The notes under the pieces were generated by a model that saw only the letters and a program-made list of their open reading frames with translations, was not told the DNA's origin and did not search any database. From assembly GCF_035987325.1 (NCBI RefSeq), contig NZ_CP108488.1, forward strand, positions 8,742,001-8,806,000: a stretch of 64,000 nucleotides of DNA. Reading direction: 5' to 3'. The stretch comes from Streptomyces sp. NBC_01244. GTDB taxonomy: Bacteria > Actinomycetota > Actinomycetes > Streptomycetales > Streptomycetaceae. The position numbers and the translations under genes were made by a program. This document shows positions 59,095 through 64,000 of the stretch, one piece after another. Every line of letters begins with the position of its first letter. Within the stretch, counting starts at the first letter, position 1.

Positions 59095-61650
59095 TCAGGA
59101 CGCCGGCCAGCGCATCCCCAGTTCCGTCAGCGCGGCCGTCCGCTCCGGGGTCAGGGACGCGGCGCGGGAGCGCTGGTTGGCGATCCAGGAACCGAGGCGC
59201 AGGTCCCGGTCGCCGACCCGCTCCACGTGCGTACGGGGCACCCGCAGGTGCCGCTCGCGGTCGTGGAACCGCCGGGCGGCCTCCAAGTGCGACGCCCAGG
59301 CGTCCGCGTGGGCGACCCGGGGCCGCGGCCGGTCCGCACCCTCGGCCGGGGTCACCCCGAGGGTGTGCTCCAGCAGCCAGCGCTGGGCCCACGCGAGGCG
59401 CTCCCACGAGGCGCGCTGGCCGCGCAGCCACACACCGAGGTCCTCGCCCTGGACGACGGCCTCCCCGGGACGGGCCGGGAGCCGGCCGCCCGCGTCCAGG
59501 TGGACCCGGGTCAGGTGGAAGGCCCGCTGCCAGGAGATGTCCCAGGCCGGACACCAGGACGCGTCGACGGCCTCCAGGGCCTCCCGGCGCTCCTCGGACA
59601 GGGCTCCGGCACCTTCCCGGCGGGCCGCCGCCCGCTGGTTCTTGACCCAGACCCCGACCGGGGCGCCGCGCCAGGTGGCATCCACCGGAGGCAGCAGATG
59701 GCCGTGCTCGGCCGCCCAGCCGCTCGCCGCCGCGAGCCCCTCCTCGAAGGCCACGTCGAAGTGGCTCCACACCATGCCCAGTTCGTCGAGCTGCGCCACC
59801 CGCAGGCGGCCGAGCGCCCCGCGGCGGTACGTGCGCCGGGCATCCGCGATCCACTGGCCGAGCGGGAACCGGGCCAGCCCCGGCGGCCACGGGGCCCCGG
59901 AGCCGAGGGCCGCACCGGCCGCGCCCGCCCCGGAGGCGACACCGGCCGCGCCGGTTCCGCCGTTCCCGGGCACCTTGAACGCGAACGGCACCTTGAGGTC
60001 CCCGGCGATCCCGGCATAGATCCGGGCCGCCTCCACCCCGCGCCGCCAGTGCTCGTGCTCCGGGTGCAGGACGCGCAGCCGGACGAAGGCCGCCAGCAGC
60101 GCCGGGTCGCGGGGGGTGGAGAAGCTCAGCAGGGACTCCGCGCCGCCGCGCAGCCCGGAGCCGCCCACGGACTCCGCGCCGCCCGCGCCCCGCGCCCCGC
60201 TCCGGCTCGGGGCCTGCGGCTGCGCCAGGGACTCCACGAGCCGGGTGTCGTGGGCCCGTAGCGCCTCCAGCAGCCGCGCGAGGTCCCCGTACGCCCGTGA
60301 GGTCAGCATCGTCTCGGGGGACTCGCCGGGACCCAGCAGCACCGGCACCACGAGGGAGGCGACCTTGCCCTCCCCGGGTCGGATGCGCAGGGCCCGGCCG
60401 ACGGCCTGCACCAGGTCGGGCATGGAACCCCGTACGTCGGCCCAGAAGACCGAGTCGCATTCCTTGGTGTCCACGCCCTCGCCCAGCACCCGCACACTGC
60501 CCAGGAAGGCCTTGTCCGCGACCCGGTCGTCCGCGAAGGCGCCCAGCACCCGCCGCCGGTGCGCGGCCGTGTGCTGACCGCACAGCCAGTCCGCCCAGAC
60601 CGTACGGGGGTACACCGGCCGCGGGGCCCAGCTCGTGGCGCGCAGCCGGGCGGCCACCGCGGGCAGCCCGGCCGCGAAGGCCTCGGCCTCCTTGGTGAGG
60701 TGGTGGAAGACGAGGGTGCGCCGGAACCCCTGCCGCACGGCGGCCGTCACCAGCGCCGTCTGGAGCGCCGCGAGCCGTACCCCGCGCACGGCGTCGGAGC
60801 GGCCGTCCGGCCCGAGCAGGACGGCCGCCTGGAACTCCGGATCGCTGACGTCCACGCAGACCACCCGGTAGGGCGCGCAGATGCCCCGGTCGACGGCCTC
60901 CGAGAGGGTGAGGGTGTAGCAGCGCGCGCCGAACGGGCCGTCCGGATCGTCCTCCATGGAGGCCACCAGGTCGCCCCGGCCGCGCACCCCCTCCGGCCGG
61001 CCGGATCCCTCGGCGGATCCCTCGGCCGGTTCCTCGCCCTCGGTGGACGCGGAACCCTCGGCGGACTGCCAGACCCGGGGCGTGGCCGTCATGTACAAGC
61101 GGCGGACCGAGGGGATCCGCAGGTTGTCGTGCACCACCGCCCAGGGCTTGCCGATGCGCCCCGAGGTCCGGTGCGCCTCGTCGACCACGATCAGGTCCCA
61201 GCCGGGCAGCCCCTCGCGGTGCGCGCTCTCGATGGTGCCCAGGCCGAGCGAGGCGTACGTGGCGTACACCGTGACCCGGTCGACGGGCGGGCCCGCCCAG
61301 TCGGCCAGTTCGGCCGGGTCGGTGGTGGTGGGCATCCCCGCGTCCTCGCCGCGCAGCGAGCACACGGCGAAGGCGCGGCCGGTCCGGCCGCCGTCCCGCC
61401 AGGACGCCGCGGTCTGTACGAGGAGGTCCAGGGAGGGTACGAGCACCAGGACCCGGCCGGCCCGCAGTTCCTCGGCCGTGTGCACGGCGACCAGCGACTT
61501 GCCGGAGCCCGTTGCCATGATCACCTGCGTACGGAGCCCGGTGCGTGGGACCCTGCGCCCTGCGGGCAGTTCCAGGGCCCGCACGGCGGCGTCCACGGCC
61601 TCGCGCTGGTGCGGACGGAGTTTCTGCCTGCTGATGCGTCCCACCTCCAC
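59095..61650 (-). CDS. DEAD/DEAH-box helicase with C-terminal HA repeats
   Basis: An 851-residue SF2 helicase. Walker A is MATGSGKS (about residues 45-52), Walker B is VVDEAH, motif III is MTATPR, and motif VI is QAVGRALRIR. The last 300 residues contain about four helicase-associated (HA) repeats, recognisable by L-G-x-W-[IL]-x-x-Q-R cores such as APVGVWVKNQRAAARREG, LGVWLRGQRASW, RLGSWIANQRSRAA. HA repeats are common in actinobacterial and phage-related helicases and probably bind nucleic acid. The role (repair, chromosome end, defence) is not known. The GTG start has no clear ribosome-binding site. Confidence 0.9.
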   Translation of the reverse strand: MEVGRISRQKLRPHQREAVDAAVRALELPAGRRVPRTGLRTQVIMATGSGKSLVAVHTAEELRAGRVLVLVPSLDLLVQTAASWRDGGRTGRAFAVCSLRGEDAGMPTTTDPAELADWAGPPVDRVTVYATYASLGLGTIESAHREGLPGWDLIVVDEAHRTSGRIGKPWAVVHDNLRIPSVRRLYMTATPRVWQSAEGSASTEGEEPAEGSAEGSGRPEGVRGRGDLVASMEDDPDGPFGARCYTLTLSEAVDRGICAPYRVVCVDVSDPEFQAAVLLGPDGRSDAVRGVRLAALQTALVTAAVRQGFRRTLVFHHLTKEAEAFAAGLPAVAARLRATSWAPRPVYPRTVWADWLCGQHTAAHRRRVLGAFADDRVADKAFLGSVRVLGEGVDTKECDSVFWADVRGSMPDLVQAVGRALRIRPGEGKVASLVVPVLLGPGESPETMLTSRAYGDLARLLEALRAHDTRLVESLAQPQAPSRSGARGAGGAESVGGSGLRGGAESLLSFSTPRDPALLAAFVRLRVLHPEHEHWRRGVEAARIYAGIAGDLKVPFAFKVPGNGGTGAAGVASGAGAAGAALGSGAPWPPGLARFPLGQWIADARRTYRRGALGRLRVAQLDELGMVWSHFDVAFEEGLAAASGWAAEHGHLLPPVDATWRGAPVGVWVKNQRAAARREGAGALSEERREALEAVDASWCPAWDISWQRAFHLTRVHLDAGGRLPARPGEAVVQGEDLGVWLRGQRASWERLAWAQRWLLEHTLGVTPAEGADRPRPRVAHADAWASHLEAARRFHDRERHLRVPRTHVERVGDRDLRLGSWIANQRSRAASLTPERTAALTELGMRWPAS

Positions 61651-61790
61651 CGTGATCTGCCCGTTTGCTTCCAGCTCCTATCTTGCCCCCATTTTGAATC
61701 AATGCGGGGAGATCGCACCGACGGAGTGCGGCAAGAGCCGGCAGGGGGGATCAGGGGGCCGGGCCGCGGCAGGGAACCGGGCCGGGAGGG

Positions 61791-63482
61791 TCACATCCGG
61801 GCACCGAAGTTCTGTGTCCACCACGGGCCGCCGGAGCCCTGGTGGATGCCCACGCCGATGTCCTTGAAGGAGCAGTTGAGGATGTTCTCGCGGTGGCCCT
61901 GGCTCTTCATCCAGGAATCCATGACCTGAGCCGCGGTCCGCTGCCCCTTCGCGATGTTCTCCCCGTACGTGGACCAGCGGTACCCGGCGGCGGTGGTCCG
62001 CTTGCCCGGGTCCGCGCCGTCCGGGTTGGTGTGCGAGAAGAAGTCCCGCCGCGCCATGTCGTCGGAGTGGCCCTGGGCGGCCGTACGCAGTTGCGCGTTG
62101 TCCTTGAGCGGCCCGCAGCCGGCCTTCGCGCGCTCGGAGTTGACCAGGGATATCACCTGGGCGGCGGTGCTGCCGCCCGGCGGGGCGGGAGCGGGGCTCT
62201 TCGGCGGGGTGGACTTGGGGCTCGGCTTCGGGGTGGGCGTGGGGGGCGGAGTCGGGCTGGGGGTGGGGCTGGGACGTGGGCTCGGCGAGGCGCTCGCAGA
62301 GGCGGACACCGAGGGGCTCGGGGTGGGGGAGGCCGGCTCCGGGGCCGGCGCGGCCCCCGATTCCGGAGCCACGAGCGCGGCCGCGGGCGCCTCGGGGGAG
62401 GCGGTGCCGGGCCGCGTGCCCAGGTAGGTCAGCCCGCCACCCACGACACAGGCGGCGAGCACCGCGCCGCCGATCACCCGGCGCCGGCCGCGCGTGCGCC
62501 GCTGCTTGCGCAGCGAGGCACGCCCGTCCCCCGGCCCGGCCACCGCGGCGAATTGCTCCTCGCCGTCGGCGGTGGTGCCGGCCCCCGGGCCGGAGAGCCC
62601 GTCCGGGCCGTACGCCGAAGCGGTGGTGGCCGGGCCCGCGGACGTGAAGGCGGACGTGAAGCCGGGCGCGAAGCCGGGCGCGAAGCCGGAGGCCGCGGCC
62701 GCCCGTACACCCGCGAGCAGGGCCGCCGAGACCGGCACCAGCGCCAGCCCGGCCAGCAGTCCTTCGGCCGGGAGCAGGCCGTTCCACAGCCCGCCGCACC
62801 GCAGGCACGCGCGGGCGTGCCGGGCTATTCGCTTGCGCCACAGCGCCGAGGGCAGGCCGTCCCAGCTCGCGACCACCGCCCGCAGGTCCTCGCAGGGCGG
62901 CTGGGCATCCAGTGCCCGCTCCACCACCCGGGCCGCCTCCAGCTGCGCCTTCATCCGCTGCACCCGTACGGCCGTGTGCTGCGCGGACAGCTCCAGCGCC
63001 TGCGCCATCTCGGTGCGCGTCAGCTCCCCGGCGCACTCGAGCCACCACAGGGACAGCAGGGCCCGGTCGTCCGGCTCCAGCCAGCGCGTGGCACGGGCCG
63101 TCTCGCGGCGCTGGCCCTCCAGCTGGAGCCGTACGACGGTCAGGTCCGCGAAGTCGGCGCCGGGATCGGCGAGGTCCCAGGCGGCCTCCAGGCCGCTCTC
63201 GCCGGGGGCGCTCCGGCGGGCCTGCCAGTGGGCGCGTACCCGGTTCATGGCGATCGCCACCAGCCAGGACCGGAAGCTGTGGTCGTCGCGCAGGCCGCCC
63301 AGCCCGTCGAGTGCCCGCAGCATCGTGTCCTGGACCACGTCGTCCACGTCGACGGATCCGTTCAGGGCCCGCCCGACGATGTTGTAGACCAGCGGCAGAT
63401 AGGCGCTGACCAGGTCGTCCTGTGCGCGGGGATCGCCCGCGCGGGCCGCGGCGACCAGCGCTGCCGTGTGCGATGTGCTCAT
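61791..63482 (-). CDS. ECF sigma factor fused to a transmembrane, CAP/SCP-domain extension
   Basis: A 563-residue single-chain protein. Residues 1-85 are sigma-2 (DVDDVVQDTMLRALD, SFRSWLVAIAMNRVRAHW); 130-185 are sigma-4 (LTRTEMAQALELSAQHTAVR). C197 and H222-x3-C226-x2-C229 follow, the zinc motif of anti-sigma factors (RIARHARACLRCGGLW). A hydrophobic stretch (241-259), basic patch (324-335), and a helix (336-354) anchor it. A Pro/Ser/Thr linker (375-435) leads to a CAP/SCP domain (440-563: NSERAKAGCGPL, YGENIAKG, GHRENILNCSF). The sigma, its inhibitor-like part, and an outer domain are in one polypeptide. AGGGA precedes ATG 63482. Confidence 0.92.
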   Translation of the reverse strand: MSTSHTAALVAAARAGDPRAQDDLVSAYLPLVYNIVGRALNGSVDVDDVVQDTMLRALDGLGGLRDDHSFRSWLVAIAMNRVRAHWQARRSAPGESGLEAAWDLADPGADFADLTVVRLQLEGQRRETARATRWLEPDDRALLSLWWLECAGELTRTEMAQALELSAQHTAVRVQRMKAQLEAARVVERALDAQPPCEDLRAVVASWDGLPSALWRKRIARHARACLRCGGLWNGLLPAEGLLAGLALVPVSAALLAGVRAAAASGFAPGFAPGFTSAFTSAGPATTASAYGPDGLSGPGAGTTADGEEQFAAVAGPGDGRASLRKQRRTRGRRRVIGGAVLAACVVGGGLTYLGTRPGTASPEAPAAALVAPESGAAPAPEPASPTPSPSVSASASASPSPRPSPTPSPTPPPTPTPKPSPKSTPPKSPAPAPPGGSTAAQVISLVNSERAKAGCGPLKDNAQLRTAAQGHSDDMARRDFFSHTNPDGADPGKRTTAAGYRWSTYGENIAKGQRTAAQVMDSWMKSQGHRENILNCSFKDIGVGIHQGSGGPWWTQNFGARM

Positions 63483-63558
63483 AGAAAAGTCCCTGTCCGT
63501 ACCGGCGCTCGATGATGCCCAATACATGGGAGACCGTCGAGGGGGACTTTGATAACGC

Positions 63559-64000
63559 TTATCCGCCGAACGGTTTCGCCGATGCTGAATCCGGAGCGCC
63601 ATGCCCCGGTTCCGGGCTTGTTCCCGGCCTTGTTCCCGGCTTTGCTTCCGGCCCCGTTTCCCGGGCCGGGGCGAGCCGGGCGGCCAGGGCGTCGAGATCG
63701 GGCAGGAACCAGATGTGGCGGCCCTCGTTCGATTCCCGTACGAGATCGCGCAGGGCCGAACTCGCCCCCAGATGGTGCGAGAGGTCGCCCAGGACCACCA
63801 GGCGGACCCGGTAGTTCACGAACTTCTGCATGATCGCCCCGGCGAGTCCGCTGCGCAGGTCGAAGAAGCCGGCGTCCAGGCGTTCCACCGGGACGGCGAC
63901 GATGTCGGTCCGGTAGAAGGCGCCGCCGATCAGCTGGTCGAGCGCGTCCTGCTCGGTGGCGACCGGCGGACCGTCGGCGGCGCAGACCAGGACCGGTACG
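63559..64000 (-). CDS. DUF4180 family protein, C-terminal part (5' end outside window)
   Basis: The gene enters from beyond the right edge. The 146 visible residues show the DUF4180 pattern: VPVLVCAADGPPVATEQDAL, DIVAVPVERLDAGFFDLRSG, LAGAIMQKFVNYRVRLVVLG and SALRDLVRESNEGRHIWFLP, all highly conserved. A Pro/Gly/Thr-rich tail with repeated PGTRPGTSPEPG follows. The function of DUF4180 is unknown. It lies upstream of the sigma/CAP gene on the same strand, 76 bp away, and could be cotranscribed. Confidence 0.85.
   Translation of the reverse strand, partial: VPVLVCAADGPPVATEQDALDQLIGGAFYRTDIVAVPVERLDAGFFDLRSGLAGAIMQKFVNYRVRLVVLGDLSHHLGASSALRDLVRESNEGRHIWFLPDLDALAARLAPARETGPEAKPGTRPGTSPEPGHGAPDSASAKPFGG

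Noticed and set aside
57548..61702. A 1384-codon open frame on the minus strand over gad and the helicase
   Set aside because: It is an out-of-frame shadow of high-GC coding DNA: Arg/Gly/Pro-rich, no domain, and it covers two clear genes.

Overview
The window is high-GC actinobacterial DNA and almost certainly a Streptomyces chromosome. It carries a chaplin, two melanin-type tyrosinase/chaperone operons, DUF5954 and TerD proteins, mycothiol-dependent formaldehyde detoxification, Tat and lipoprotein signals, frequent GTG/TTG starts, and many leaderless-looking promoters (a -10 hexamer 6-7 nt before the start codon). No rRNA, tRNA, CRISPR array, insertion sequence, prophage or biosynthetic cluster was recognised. 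The content is mostly housekeeping and environmental-response genes.

Layout. 1-9 kb: end of an MFS exporter, a HbpS/GlcG-like protein, a GH20 hexosaminidase lipoprotein, a GNAT, a secreted endonuclease I, a DJ-1/PfpI protein, a Tat-exported beta-propeller, a glutamate-type ABC binding protein and a TerD locus. 9-15 kb: TetR divergent from a PAP2 enzyme, with a transporter and a serine-triplet-repeat membrane protein coupled to it, then a GlsB protein, a Ser/Thr kinase and MerR. 15-26 kb: a LysM transglycosylase with a long leader, DUF5954, a DapA-like aldolase divergent from LysR, mycothiol dehydrogenase, a phosphotransferase with an 18-bp tandem repeat at its front, hydrolases, and an MBL/PIG-L divergent pair. 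26-28.4 kb: a decay island of three broken genes. 28-35 kb: TetR, an SDR, a secreted protein, and a coupled quinone-oxidoreductase/acyl-CoA-dehydrogenase operon. 35-45 kb: a hydrolase and HTH regulator around a 30-bp perfect palindrome, a TRIC channel, tyrosinase operon 1, chaplin and esterases. 45-50 kb: GntR, PTS EIIC, SIS-domain and FhuF-like genes. 50-57.4 kb: a subtilisin, a DctA symporter divergent from its two-component system, and tyrosinase operon 2. 57.5-64 kb: glutamate decarboxylase, a helicase with HA repeats, an ECF sigma factor fused to a CAP domain, and a partial DUF4180 gene.

Several genes appear to work together. DctA is probably controlled by the divergent CitA/DcuS-type kinase and its regulator, with a Crp-like site between them. 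GntR probably controls the PTS/SIS sugar genes through helically phased repeats. Each tyrosinase is made with its own MelC1-type copper chaperone.

The observations most worth following are the one-protein sigma/anti-sigma-like/CAP fusion, the protein with serine at every third residue for 23 repeats, the eight NTG codons spaced exactly 18 bp before the phosphotransferase, the 30-bp palindrome, the overlapping bidirectional leaderless promoter, and the frameshifted decay island. All functional statements come from reading the sequence; no database search was run.
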